Origin: Holophagales bacterium
GTDB taxonomy: Bacteria; Acidobacteriota; Holophagae; Holophagales; Holophagaceae
NCBI GenBank assembly: GCA_031281385.1
Contig: JAITFL010000178.1
Location: 1-17,537, forward strand
Length of the DNA stretch: 17,537 bases
Direction: 5' to 3'
Part shown: positions 1-7,290 of the stretch, in pieces
How positions within the stretch are numbered: the stretch's first letter is position 1
Layout of the letters: each line of letters starts with the position of its first letter
Translations under genes and position numbers: made by a program
The notes under the pieces: model-generated
The model's database searches: none
Told to the model about the DNA's origin: nothing
The model's input: the letters and a program-made list of their open reading frames with translations, nothing else

Positions 1-97
1 AGGCCGCCTCTATCAGCCAATTTTTGCAGTTCAGCGTAGTACCCTTGGGCGCATGTATCACGCGGCTTTCGTCTCTGCGGGGGTCATTTGTGTTCAC
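1..97 (-). CDS. hutU: Urocanate hydratase, N-terminal fragment (cut by window edge)
   Basis: Translating the minus strand from a GTG at 97 gives 32 codons that run off the window. The peptide contains DPRRDESR, then APKGTTLNCKNW and EAA, matching the conserved start of urocanate hydratases (family pattern: AP-x-G-T-x-L-x-C-K-x-W-x-x-EAA). A perfect AAGGAGG ribosome-binding site lies at 103-109, five bases before the GTG, which fixes the start. The enzyme is cytosolic, uses tightly bound NAD+ and converts urocanate to 4-imidazolone-5-propionate in histidine degradation. The active-site region is outside the window. It is divergent from the DUF4097 gene. No other hut gene is visible, so whether a full hut operon follows cannot be judged. 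Identification rests on a short but characteristic stretch. Confidence 0.85.
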   Translation of the reverse strand, partial: MNTNDPRRDESRVIHAPKGTTLNCKNWLIEAA

Positions 98-123
98 TTG
101 GGCCTCCTTGGCACTTGGAGTTA

Positions 124-132
124 ATTATAACA
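124..132 (-). promoter_or_regulatory. Extended -10 promoter for hutU
   Basis: On the minus strand the bases read TGTTATAAT: a perfect TATAAT hexamer preceded by the TGn extension. No convincing -35 hexamer lies 16-18 bp further upstream, as is usual for extended -10 promoters. The predicted start of transcription near 117 would give a leader of about 20 bases before the GTG of hutU, just long enough for its AAGGAGG site. Confidence 0.55.
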
Positions 133-213
133 AGCACCTTTGCTCATTGATGTGTTTCGGCATTTTACCTAAGATTTCCACCAACCAGACATTTCAACAT
201 TGTCGTGGCTGGG

Positions 214-234
214 AATTTGCGTATAGTGCAAATT
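214..234. repeat. Inverted repeat AATTTGC-N7-GCAAATT in the hutU/DUF4097 intergenic region
   Basis: A perfect 7-bp inverted repeat (214-220 and 228-234) with a 7-base spacer lies between two divergent genes. It is followed three bases later by a second palindrome, GTCGGC-AG-GCCGAC (237-250), whose 2-base centre is too short for a hairpin loop. Both have the form of protein-binding sites, but I do not recognise a known operator. The rest of 98-333 holds only the hutU promoter and ribosome-binding site and no convincing gene. Confidence 0.35.
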
Positions 235-333
235 TAGTCGGCAGGCCGACAGACTTGCCGTTCTCTAATTCAATAGGCGATTTCAGCATTTTTTCGCCGC
301 GCCCATGATAACCTTTTACATCAGGTCTTTTTC

Positions 334-1335
334 ATGCAAAATCTTGTCAGCAAACTCGCCAAGGTAGCTTCTAGGTGGAAAGGAGCTGCTAAGTTTGCGG
401 CTGCGCTGATTGTTCTGCATTGTTTGTGCTGGGTTCCCGCAATGGCAGACCATCAGTCGCCCGTTCAAGAGCCAGAGCCCAGCGGTGCTATCATCGTCCG
501 CAAGGTCGAGCCTTTTGTCTTTGGCTCAACGCTTGTCATCAAGAACCCCATTGGTTCCATAGTCCTGCGCGGGTGGGATCGCGAGCAACTGCATGTGCAA
601 GCCACTGCGTCAGGTGAGCCTGACTCTGCGCCTATTTTGGAGATAAACAAGACCGCCAGCGGCGCAGAAGTCGTCGTCAAAGATCTTTCAAAGCGCCGCT
701 TTTTTGGGCTGCTGCCGCCAAAAATTGTTGGGTGCGACCTAGTGATCTCTCTGCCAAGGAAGATTCTAGCTGACGCAAAAGCAACTAATGGAACCATAGC
801 GGCCTATGCGTTAGACGGGTCCTTGAAATGCGAAACGGTTAACGGCCGAATTCAGATAGAGCGCGTTTTGGGCAGGGTGGAAACAAAAACGGTGTCGGGG
901 GCGATTGCCATTGCTAGGCTGGCCCCAAGCCATGACCAAGAGCAGGGCAGGCCGCCAATGGCGGTTTTCGAAGGGCTTGTGGCGAATTCGGTCAATGGGA
1001 GCATTGCCTTAGAAGACATCATAAGTGATGCCGAAGTGTCCACCATCCACGGCAAAATAGAGGCAAGGCGCATTCACGTCAGGGGCGGCGAAACCAGCTT
1101 TGAAACCATCAGCGGAGACCTAGAGATAGAAATGCTGAGAGGGGTGTCTGAAATTGCCGTCAAGTCTATGGCTGGCCGATTAGACGTTCAAGTGCCAAAT
1201 TCAAAGATAACCGAAGAAAGCAAAACTCAAACGGTAATCCAGCTCTCGGCCCGCCCAAGCCGTCCATCGGCAGAACCAAGCCAAACGCAGGCGATTACGA
1301 TAAAGACAGTCAGCGGGAAGATCACGCTGCGTTGA
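334..1335 (+). CDS. Exported DUF4097-type protein with repeated Gly-rich β-strand units
   Basis: The 333-residue product begins with a basic stretch and a hydrophobic segment ending AMA (cleavage predicted after residue 38), so it should be exported. The mature part opens with a segment rich in V/I (FVFGSTLVIKNPIG, then IVLRGWDRE), typical of the DUF4097 (putative adhesin) family. It continues with recurring units of the form T/S-x-N/S-G-x-I, such as ATNGTI, ETVNGRI, KTVSGAI, NSVNGSI, STIHGKI, ETISGDL and KTVSGKI. This spacing suggests a stacked β-solenoid. Members of the family often sit next to σ/anti-σ genes; here the σ cassette is separated by nrdJ. The start has an AGG about eight bases upstream. 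The substrate or partner is unknown. It converges with nrdJ, with 60 bases between them. Confidence 0.75.
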   Translation: MQNLVSKLAKVASRWKGAAKFAAALIVLHCLCWVPAMADHQSPVQEPEPSGAIIVRKVEPFVFGSTLVIKNPIGSIVLRGWDREQLHVQATASGEPDSAPILEINKTASGAEVVVKDLSKRRFFGLLPPKIVGCDLVISLPRKILADAKATNGTIAAYALDGSLKCETVNGRIQIERVLGRVETKTVSGAIAIARLAPSHDQEQGRPPMAVFEGLVANSVNGSIALEDIISDAEVSTIHGKIEARRIHVRGGETSFETISGDLEIEMLRGVSEIAVKSMAGRLDVQVPNSKITEESKTQTVIQLSARPSRPSAEPSQTQAITIKTVSGKITLR

Positions 1336-1395
1336 GCCTAGGGTACATCCGCACTGTACAACGATTTATTCCCAGTAAATTGTAACTCCCTGGCA

Positions 1396-4300
1396 TTAAC
1401 TGCATCCAGTGCTTGCGCCGCAGGTTTGGCACTTTAAGCAGGCTCCGTTTCTCACCAGCGTCAGGTGGCCACATTCTGGGCATGGGTCACCAGTGAACCC
1501 CTTTTCTCTTGCGGCGCGGTAGGCACTGGACGCAGGGTGCGCGGGAGCCTGATTTGGCATTTGCAGCAACGGCTGCTCTGAATTGCCATCGGGGAATAAA
1601 GGGGTCATTTTTGTGTATTGGGCTTGGAACACTTGGGCTTGGCTCTCTGGCTTCCGCCCTTGGAGGTTAAGGAATTCTTCCTCTGGTATGTTCGCAAGTT
1701 CGTGGCGCCCTAGATAGCTGATGGCTAATTCCCTGAATACAAAGTCTATAAGGCTGGTTGTGAATTTGACCGTGTCCGAGCCAAGCACCATGCCTTGGGG
1801 CTCAAACTTGGTGAACAAAAACGCATCGCAGTATTCCTCAAGCGGCACACCGTACTGCAACCCCATGGATATGGCTATCGCAAAGCAGTTGAGCACCGCC
1901 CTGAATCCGGCGCCCTCTTTGTGCAAGTCCAAAAATATTTCGCCCAAGGTGCCATCTTCGTATTCGCCTGTCCGCAGGTACAGCTTAGTTCCGCCGATGG
2001 TGGCCGACTGGGTATAACCAGCGCGCCTGTCGGGCATTTTTCTACGGTAAATTCGGACAACATGGTGCGCCGCAGCCTGTGCCACCGCTTCTGATTTTTC
2101 GGACGATGATGCTACATCGTCCAGCAAAATATCGGCACCCTCTAGCAGGCTCAAATTAGTAGCTATGGCTTGGCTCATCTTAGAGCCTTCTCTGTAAATG
2201 GCAACGGCTTTGAGCATCAGTTTCCAGCTTGTCTCGTAGATAGAGGCCACTTGGTCAATCGTGTATTCAGGCGGTAAGTTTACGGTCTTGCTAATGGCCC
2301 CACTTAAAAAGGGCTGGGCCGCAGCCATCATTCGCAGATGGCCTTCGGGAGCTATATAGCGCGTACCTTTTTTCCCGCACTTGTTGGCGCAGTCGAAAAT
2401 TGGCAAGTGGTCTGGCTTGATGTGTGGCGCTCCCTCAACGGTCAAGGCTCCTGACAGGGCTTCCACAAAGGCGGCAAGGCGGTCGGCAGAAAAATCCTTT
2501 TTGAGGCGAGTAAGGTCAAGGATGTATGAAGGATCAAAGGCTCCAGGCAGTTTTTGCTCTAGGGAATTGATTTCGGCCTCTGTCCAGCCGACTTCTAGCA
2601 AGTCGTTTCTATTTATTCCAGGAGTTTCGTTGGTGATCTGCTGCCAGCCCACCGCATAGCGCTCGATGTCGAGTATTTGCTCTTTTGTGTATCCAAGGTT
2701 GCCAAGTGCCACTTTCAGGGCCCCATTGACCAGCTTGAAATAGCCCCCGCCCGCGAGCTTTTTGAACTTCACCAGCGCAAAGTCTGGCTCGATGCCAGTC
2801 GTATCGCAGTCCATCAGTAAGCCGATTGTTCCCGTGGGGGCAAGGACTGTCACTTGGGCATTTCTGTAGCCGTGCTTGGTGCCCAGTTCCATGGCACGAT
2901 CCCAGCTATGGTGTGCAACTTGGACTAAGTCTTGGGGAATCCAAGTCCCCAATAGCCCTTTTGGTTTGATTGAAAGGGACTCATAGTTTTCTTCGGGGAC
3001 GTTGAACGCCGCCCGCCTGTGGTTGCGGATCACTCTCGCCATTTGTTCTTTGTTTCTGGAATACGCAGGGAATGGACCCAATGCGTGCGCCATTTCCGCG
3101 CTGGCCGAATATGCGTCTCCAGTCATTATTGCGGTAAGAGCCGCGCACCACTGCGTCCCGGCCTCGCTGTCGTAGGGAATGCCCATCCGCATGAGCAGCG
3201 TTCCCAAGTTGGCGAAGCCCAGCCCCAAAGTTCTGTAGTCATAGCTCTGTTGTGCAATGCGCTCGCTGGGGAATTGGGCCATCAAAACAGAAATTTCAAG
3301 CACCACCGTCCAAATGCGGATAGCATGGCGGTAAGCGGGGATGTTAAACGTGCCATCGGAGTTGAGGAAAGCACATAGATTCAGTGACGCCAGATTGCAT
3401 GCGGTGTCGTCTAAAAACATGTACTCGCTGCACGGGTTGGAAGCATTGATGCGGCCATCTTCCGGACACGTGTGCCATTCATTGATCGTTGTGTCGAATT
3501 GGACGCCGGGGTCTGCACAAGCCCACGCCGCGTAATTGATGCGTTTCCAAAGGTCGCTTGCCTTTACCGTTTTGCACACCTGTCCATTGCCCCTGCGCTT
3601 TAAGTCCCATGTGCCATCTATTTTCAGGGCGTTCATAAAGGCATTGGGGACGCGGACGCTATTGTTGGAATTCATGCCGGAGACAGTTGCATACCCCTCG
3701 CCGTCCCACGCAGTGTCAAAAGTTTTCAGGTCGCGGCGAAAATCGCCCATCGCCAGCCGCTGCAGACATTGAGCCAGAAAGGGCCCAGGCACTCCTTCTC
3801 TTTTGGCTGCAGTGAGGGCGCGGCGCAATTTATCGTTTGTCTTGGGCTTTGCGTCCTTAGTGGCTGATTTTTCAACTGTCTCGCATATGGAGTTCCAATG
3901 TTTGCCAAGAAGTACAGAGCCAGCCGCCATCATCGCCACCTTGCGCTCTTCCAGCATTTTCCAATCCACAAAGGCTTCTATATCCGGGTGGTCTAAGTCT
4001 AGGCACACCATCTTTGCGGCCCGCCGCGTTGTCCCGCCTGATTTTATCGCCCCAGCGGCCCTGTCGCCTACGGCTAAGAAGCTCATAAGCCCCGAACTAA
4101 AACCGCCACCGGAGAGCGGCTCTTCTGCCGCCCTGATGCTTGAAAAGTTAGTGCCGGTGCCCGACCCATACTTGAAAATTCTGGCCTCGCGCCGCCATAG
4201 ATCCATGATTCCGCCGTCATTGACTAAGTCATCGTTGACGCTTTGGATGAAACACGCGTGTGGCTGGGGGCGCTCGTACGCCGAGTTGCTTTTCCGCGCC

Positions 4301-4755
4301 TGTCCAGTGGCTGGGTCAATATAGACGTGGCCCTGTGCAGGGCCTGATATTCCATACGCGAAGTGCAGCCCCGTGTTGAACCACTGCGGGCTGTTTGGGG
4401 CGCACATCTGGTTGGCCAGCATGTACACAATCTCATCGTAGAAGCACTGGGCGTCTTCTTGGGAATTAAAGTATCCGTGCATCTCCCCCCAGTGCTTCCA
4501 GCATCCGGCGAGCCTGTGAAAAACCTGCCTTGAGTCGGTCTCTCCCTTGGAAGAAGAGTCCAGCCCCACCCGGCGAAAGTACTTTTGGGCCAGAATGTCC
4601 ACGGCCACCTGCGACCAAGCCTCTGGTACCATCACGTCCCCTGCCTCAAAGACAACGGTTCCATCCAGCTTTGTGATCCTGCTGGTGCGCGACACAAACG
4701 TTATGCCCTCTAGGGGATCCTGTCCGGCTACTGTAAAATGGCGAGGGAATTTCAT
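1396..4755 (-). CDS. nrdJ: Adenosylcobalamin-dependent (class II) ribonucleoside-diphosphate reductase
   Basis: The product has 1,119 residues from the ATG at 4755, which has GAGG six bases upstream; a GTG at 4773 in the same frame lacks such a site. The enzyme reduces ribonucleotides to deoxyribonucleotides using a radical made from coenzyme B12, so it needs no oxygen. Visible motifs are HACFIQ (Cys about 168, one of the redox pair), GSGTGTNFS, the N-P-C-S-E active-site loop (Asn 440, Cys 442, Glu 444), TACNLASLNL (second redox Cys about 453) and PTGTIG (phosphate-binding loop). The C-terminal tail carries CPEC, CLKCQTC and a final GCS, the cysteine-rich module of long NrdJ proteins that is thought to help re-reduce the active site. 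Length is normal for the long NrdJ type. I see no ATP-cone domain and no intein. Upstream operators suggest control by NrdR. Confidence 0.96.
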   Translation of the reverse strand: MKFPRHFTVAGQDPLEGITFVSRTSRITKLDGTVVFEAGDVMVPEAWSQVAVDILAQKYFRRVGLDSSSKGETDSRQVFHRLAGCWKHWGEMHGYFNSQEDAQCFYDEIVYMLANQMCAPNSPQWFNTGLHFAYGISGPAQGHVYIDPATGQARKSNSAYERPQPHACFIQSVNDDLVNDGGIMDLWRREARIFKYGSGTGTNFSSIRAAEEPLSGGGFSSGLMSFLAVGDRAAGAIKSGGTTRRAAKMVCLDLDHPDIEAFVDWKMLEERKVAMMAAGSVLLGKHWNSICETVEKSATKDAKPKTNDKLRRALTAAKREGVPGPFLAQCLQRLAMGDFRRDLKTFDTAWDGEGYATVSGMNSNNSVRVPNAFMNALKIDGTWDLKRRGNGQVCKTVKASDLWKRINYAAWACADPGVQFDTTINEWHTCPEDGRINASNPCSEYMFLDDTACNLASLNLCAFLNSDGTFNIPAYRHAIRIWTVVLEISVLMAQFPSERIAQQSYDYRTLGLGFANLGTLLMRMGIPYDSEAGTQWCAALTAIMTGDAYSASAEMAHALGPFPAYSRNKEQMARVIRNHRRAAFNVPEENYESLSIKPKGLLGTWIPQDLVQVAHHSWDRAMELGTKHGYRNAQVTVLAPTGTIGLLMDCDTTGIEPDFALVKFKKLAGGGYFKLVNGALKVALGNLGYTKEQILDIERYAVGWQQITNETPGINRNDLLEVGWTEAEINSLEQKLPGAFDPSYILDLTRLKKDFSADRLAAFVEALSGALTVEGAPHIKPDHLPIFDCANKCGKKGTRYIAPEGHLRMMAAAQPFLSGAISKTVNLPPEYTIDQVASIYETSWKLMLKAVAIYREGSKMSQAIATNLSLLEGADILLDDVASSSEKSEAVAQAAAHHVVRIYRRKMPDRRAGYTQSATIGGTKLYLRTGEYEDGTLGEIFLDLHKEGAGFRAVLNCFAIAISMGLQYGVPLEEYCDAFLFTKFEPQGMVLGSDTVKFTTSLIDFVFRELAISYLGRHELANIPEEEFLNLQGRKPESQAQVFQAQYTKMTPLFPDGNSEQPLLQMPNQAPAHPASSAYRAAREKGFTGDPCPECGHLTLVRNGACLKCQTCGASTGCS

Positions 4756-4851
4756 GTCGGGCCTCAAAAGCACTTAAAGAGGAAAGCAACATTTAGCGAT
4801 GCGGATGGTGAAACCGGCAAGGCCAAGCAACTGGGTCAGCGACTGCGAAAA

Positions 4852-4867
4852 CCACAATAGGTAGTGC
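4852..4867 (-). promoter_or_regulatory. NrdR-box-like operator (distal, near the predicted transcription start of nrdJ)
   Basis: The plus-strand bases CCACAATAGGTAGTGC match 12 of 16 positions of the NrdR consensus acaCwAtATaTwGtgt as I know it, including the C..A at one end and TwGtg at the other. The centre is 32 bp from the centre of the second box at 4884-4899, three helical turns, the usual arrangement of paired NrdR boxes. It lies just after the predicted start of transcription. Confidence 0.6.
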
Positions 4868-4877
4868 AAGAAATACT

Positions 4878-4905
4878 AGCCTACCCCAACATATTGTGGT
4901 GTCAA
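4878..4905 (-). promoter_or_regulatory. σ70-type promoter for nrdJ
   Basis: On the minus strand a perfect -35 TTGACA (4900-4905) is followed after 16 bp by TAGGCT (4878-4883), a weak -10 (3 of 6). Transcription should begin near 4871, giving a leader of about 115 bases before the ATG. I looked in that leader for the conserved B12 box of a cobalamin riboswitch and saw none. Confidence 0.45.
4884..4899 (-). promoter_or_regulatory. NrdR-box-like operator (inside the nrdJ promoter spacer)
   Basis: The plus-strand bases CCCCAACATATTGTGG match 12 of 16 positions of the NrdR consensus and keep the central ATAT core. The box exactly fills the 16-bp spacer between the predicted -35 and -10 of nrdJ, so a bound repressor would exclude RNA polymerase. 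Together with the box at 4852-4867 it forms a pair centred 32 bp apart. NrdR represses ribonucleotide reductase genes in many bacteria when dATP is plentiful; no nrdR gene is in the window. Confidence 0.65.
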
Positions 4906-4944
4906 GAGCACCTTCCATGCCCAGCGGCTACTGTCCAGCAGTTA

Positions 4945-4975
4945 TTGATAATGGATATGTATAAAACAATTATCA
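4945..4975 (+). promoter_or_regulatory. Possible promoter of the σ-factor operon, overlapping an inverted repeat
   Basis: TTGATA (4945-4950) is followed after 17 bp by AATTAT (4968-4973, 4 of 6 matches to the -10 consensus). The same stretch contains the inverted repeat TGATAAT (4946-4952) / ATTATCA (4969-4975), whose arms fall on the two promoter elements and could be an operator. The leader to the σ start would be about 150 bases. The evidence is pattern only. The rest of 4774-5130 holds the nrdJ control region and no gene I can support. Confidence 0.3.
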
Positions 4976-5130
4976 GAACTACAAGATCAAACTAAGTTGG
5001 CACCACAGGTGAGTGCTACGAATGAGCATTTTATTTTTTCTGGGCCCAAATTTTCTTGCACCCATTTCAGGCATTCGTGCGTATAGCTATCAGAAGCCCA
5101 CCGAGTTTGGGCGAGAATCGAGGAACTGTT

Positions 5131-5721
5131 TTGGATCAGTGCGTTGCCATAGACATAGAAGACGGGCACAATGCCTTGAGCGCAGATGCTCCTTGGCTTG
5201 GGGAACAAATGCCTTTCGAGCAGATAGTCAGCCAGCACAGCGCAATGGTCTATAGCATAGCCTTCAACTTCTTTAGGGACGTTGGGCTGGCCGAAGACAT
5301 AAGCCAAGAGGCGTTCCTCAAGCTCTCGATGAACTTGGGTGGCATCAAATCCGAAACGCACTTGGCCCTGTGGCTACGCCGCGCCACTGTGCGCCTCTGT
5401 ATTGACGAGTACAGAAAATTCGCAAAGCGCTTCAAAGCACTGGAGTCTGCCCCCGAACCCGTTTCAGTGCATGAAGACGAGGACTTTTTGGCATCGCGCC
5501 GCGTCCGCGAATTGATGTCAAAGTTGCCCAAGCTGTTAAGGATGGCTCTGGTGCTCAGGTTTCAAGAAGATTTATCCCCTAGCGAAATTGCAGAGATAAT
5601 GCGCGAGCCTGTCAACACAGTGAAGAGCAGGATCAAAAGGGGGCTGGACGTGCTTCGTAGAAAATTGGCACCGCACCTTTCGAGCAGCGCGGGGGTTACA
5701 GAAAGCGAAAAGGAGGGATGA
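5131..5721 (+). CDS. ECF-type RNA polymerase σ factor
   Basis: From the TTG at 5131 the product has 196 residues. Region 2 spans roughly residues 28-95 (FEQIVSQHSAMVYSIAF, AEDISQEAFLKL, then ALWLRRATVRLCIDEYRK), the core-binding and -10 recognition part. Region 4 spans about 130-185 (LPKLLRMALVLRFQEDLS, then the helix-turn-helix SEIAEIMREPVNTVKSRIKRG), which reads the -35. No region 1 or 3 is present, hence the ECF class. The TTG has AGGA about seven bases upstream. An ATG at 5056 in frame lacks such support, and an ATG at 5209 (preceded by GGGGAA) is a credible alternative giving 170 residues. The stop is one base before the probable anti-σ gene, so the two are likely co-translated. The genes it controls are unknown; it may activate its own operon. 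Confidence 0.88.
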   Translation: MDQCVAIDIEDGHNALSADAPWLGEQMPFEQIVSQHSAMVYSIAFNFFRDVGLAEDISQEAFLKLSMNLGGIKSETHLALWLRRATVRLCIDEYRKFAKRFKALESAPEPVSVHEDEDFLASRRVRELMSKLPKLLRMALVLRFQEDLSPSEIAEIMREPVNTVKSRIKRGLDVLRRKLAPHLSSSAGVTESEKEG

Positions 5722-5722
5722 C

Positions 5723-6058
5723 ATGGCAGAAGAACAGCTTGAAAACATGCTTAGGCAAGCATTGAAGCGGGTGCAGCCGCCAGCGGGCCTCGAAGAAAAA
5801 ATAATGGCCAAGGTTCGCGCCGCGCCACCAAAAATCGTGCATAGGCATAGATGGTGGTTAGCCACAGCCGCCTGCCTGACGATGACGCTCGTGGTCACCG
5901 GCCTTCTAGCCTACCGCCAGCATCTGGTCGAAAAGTCAAAAGGACAACTGATCTTGGCGTTGCAGATAACCTCGCAGACGCTAGACATGGCATTTGAAAC
6001 CGCGTTTCGTGAAGCAAGCGAAAAAATTAACCAAATTTCCCAGGAGGAAACAAAATGA
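5723..6058 (+). CDS. Small one-pass membrane protein, probable anti-σ factor
   Basis: The 111-residue product has a cytoplasmic-looking N-terminus (residues 1-50; LENMLRQALKRVQPPAGLEEKI), a single membrane segment (about 52-73; WWLATAACLTMTLVVTGLLAY) and a short outer part (KSKGQLILALQITSQTL) ending in a polar helix. The layout (short helical domain, one membrane span, position directly after a σ gene) fits an anti-σ factor that holds the σ factor at the membrane. It has no zinc-binding HxxxCxxC motif, so it is not a ZAS-type anti-σ. The start lies one base after the σ stop, and its TGA overlaps the ATG of the next gene. The role is inferred from position and topology; the sequence alone does not prove it. 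Confidence 0.7.
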   Translation: MAEEQLENMLRQALKRVQPPAGLEEKIMAKVRAAPPKIVHRHRWWLATAACLTMTLVVTGLLAYRQHLVEKSKGQLILALQITSQTLDMAFETAFREASEKINQISQEETK

Positions 6059-6723
6059 AAAGGACACTACTCACTGTACTGGCAGCGGCATTCATAGTCG
6101 GGCTGCCCTTGTCGGCCCAAAGCGGCAAGATTGACATCAAGCACCTCGACAAACTGAGCGACAAAGCGAGCGAATACGTTGAGGTATCGCTCAGCGGCTT
6201 GCCACTAAAATGGGCATTCAAAGCGATGGCCAAAGAAGAGCCAGAAGCTTATGAGTTTTTAAAACACATAAAGGGCATCTATGTCCGCGTGATAGGTGGG
6301 GAGAAAAATAAAACGTTCACGAATGAAGACATCGAGGCTATCAAGAAGCAGATCAGCGTTCCGCCTTGGGAGCGCATGGTAAAGGTGAGAGATGGAAGCA
6401 ACGCGGATATAAACATATTTTTACTGGTAGACCCAAAGACCGAGACGCTAAAGGGCCTTATTGTACTCGTTGTGGACGGCTCCGAGCTTGTATTTGTCAA
6501 TCTTGTCGGTGACTTCGACCCAGACAAGCTAGACTTGCTGGAGGGCAATTTTGGCATCCCGTCCTCAGTCAACCTTGGCGGCGACAAGAAAAAGAACAGC
6601 AAAAAGTCTGTTGCAGTCGCCCCACAAGAGGAAAAAATAGCAAAAGACGGAGAGCCTGATCCAAAGCCCACCAAAGAAGAAACCATAGGCGTTGAGCTAG
6701 GGCAAACTAGAGATGCTATTTAG
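6055..6723 (+). CDS. Exported DUF4252 protein
   Basis: The 222-residue product has a signal peptide (MKRTLLTVLAAAFIVGLPLSA, cleaved about residue 21). A region follows that matches the DUF4252 family as I know it: LDKLSDKASEYVEVSLSG near the N-terminus, then LKHIKGIYVRV, DIEAIKKQIS, WERMVKVRDG, LKGLIVLVVDGSELVFVNLVG and DPDKLDLLEGNFGIP. The last 55 residues are a Lys/Glu/Pro-rich, probably disordered tail. The function of the family is unknown. The ATG overlaps the stop of the probable anti-σ gene (ATGA) and has a strong AGGAGG site, so the three genes form one translationally coupled operon. The protein is a reasonable candidate for the sensor or effector of that σ system, acting outside the inner membrane; this is inference. 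Confidence 0.82.
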   Translation: MKRTLLTVLAAAFIVGLPLSAQSGKIDIKHLDKLSDKASEYVEVSLSGLPLKWAFKAMAKEEPEAYEFLKHIKGIYVRVIGGEKNKTFTNEDIEAIKKQISVPPWERMVKVRDGSNADINIFLLVDPKTETLKGLIVLVVDGSELVFVNLVGDFDPDKLDLLEGNFGIPSSVNLGGDKKKNSKKSVAVAPQEEKIAKDGEPDPKPTKEETIGVELGQTRDAI

Positions 6724-6780
6724 AGAGAAAATAGTCGCACATTTGCCTATTGCCCAATGCTTACCCACTTGGGAGCAGCT

Positions 6781-7242
6781 ATGAAGCCCCACTTGAAAAC
6801 CTGCCTACTGATGTGCCTGTTGCCCGCATGCGCCGCCGCCCAAGGAACCTATAAGGTTTCTGTGGCAAGGATGTTCGACCGCACGGCGGCGGACGTGTCG
6901 TACAAATTATTCAGCACCGTTACACATGACAACGATACGCATATTAATATTCATGTATCCTGCGGGCTTGGGGTTGTCAGGTGGGACAACGACCACAACG
7001 GCGAGGGCCGCTTGCACGCTGATGTGAGCTTCGGCATGGGAACCAAGTTTTTTTCAATCGGCTCGTTCATTACTTCTGGTGCCAACGGCGACCCAGCCTT
7101 GGGTATTCGCTGCTCATACGGCTGGCAATCCCGAAATGGTTTATTTGTGGCGGGCTATTGGGAATATGCCCAAGGACTGTTCCTCTTCTTAGGGCGCGGC
7201 GGCAGGGCCGGAATAGGGGTACAGGCCGGGTTCGTTTTTTGA
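6781..7242 (+). CDS. Small exported protein of unknown function
   Basis: From the ATG at 6781, which has GGGAG five bases upstream, the product has 153 residues; an ATG at 6757 in frame lacks a binding site. The N-terminus is a signal peptide (MKPHLKTCLLMCLLPACAAA). LPAC could be a poor lipobox, so either cleavage after AAA or lipid attachment at that Cys is possible. The mature part is rich in Gly, aromatic residues and alternating hydrophobic residues (LHADVSFGMGTKFFSIGSF, GLFVAGYWEYAQGLFLFLG) and ends in Phe (GVQAGFVF), as outer-membrane β-barrels often do. At about 130 residues it would make only a small barrel. I do not recognise the family. It follows the DUF4252 gene by 57 bases and may belong to the same operon. 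Confidence 0.65.
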   Translation: MKPHLKTCLLMCLLPACAAAQGTYKVSVARMFDRTAADVSYKLFSTVTHDNDTHINIHVSCGLGVVRWDNDHNGEGRLHADVSFGMGTKFFSIGSFITSGANGDPALGIRCSYGWQSRNGLFVAGYWEYAQGLFLFLGRGGRAGIGVQAGFVF

Positions 7243-7250
7243 AAATGAAC

Positions 7251-7278
7251 CACTTACAAAACTGACGTTTTGCAAGTG
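7251..7278. terminator. Hairpin between two convergent genes, possible bidirectional terminator
   Basis: CACTTACAAAAC and GTTTTGCAAGTG form a 12-bp stem around a TGAC loop. The single A·C mismatch on the plus strand becomes a G·U pair on the minus strand. It begins 8 bases after the stop of the unknown exported gene and 12 bases after the stop of the DUF3187 gene. Stem GC content is low and the following T-tracts are weak, so termination strength is uncertain. Confidence 0.45.
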
Positions 7279-7290
7279 CATCACCAGTCA

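Noticed and set aside
24..308. Plus-strand open frame of 94 codons from a TTG
   Set aside because: It has no ribosome-binding site and no recognisable protein features, and its first part overlaps the real hutU start on the other strand.
1343..1359. Terminator between DUF4097 gene and nrdJ (GTACA-N7-TGTAC)
   Set aside because: The stem is only 5 bp with a 7-base loop and only a weak T-rich tail; too poor to call.
3803..4324. Plus-strand open frame of 173 codons
   Set aside because: It lies wholly inside nrdJ on the opposite strand and has low-complexity, non-gene-like composition.
1396..4755. Intein in nrdJ
   Set aside because: Ribonucleotide reductases often host inteins, but the protein is collinear with the family, of normal length, and lacks splice-junction motifs.
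4756..4871. Cobalamin riboswitch in the nrdJ leader
   Set aside because: A B12-using enzyme made this worth checking, but no B12-box-like conserved core was seen, and the leader is short for that riboswitch class.
4987..5361. Minus-strand open frame of 124 codons
   Set aside because: It overlaps the well-supported σ factor on the opposite strand and shows no family features; it is a shadow frame.
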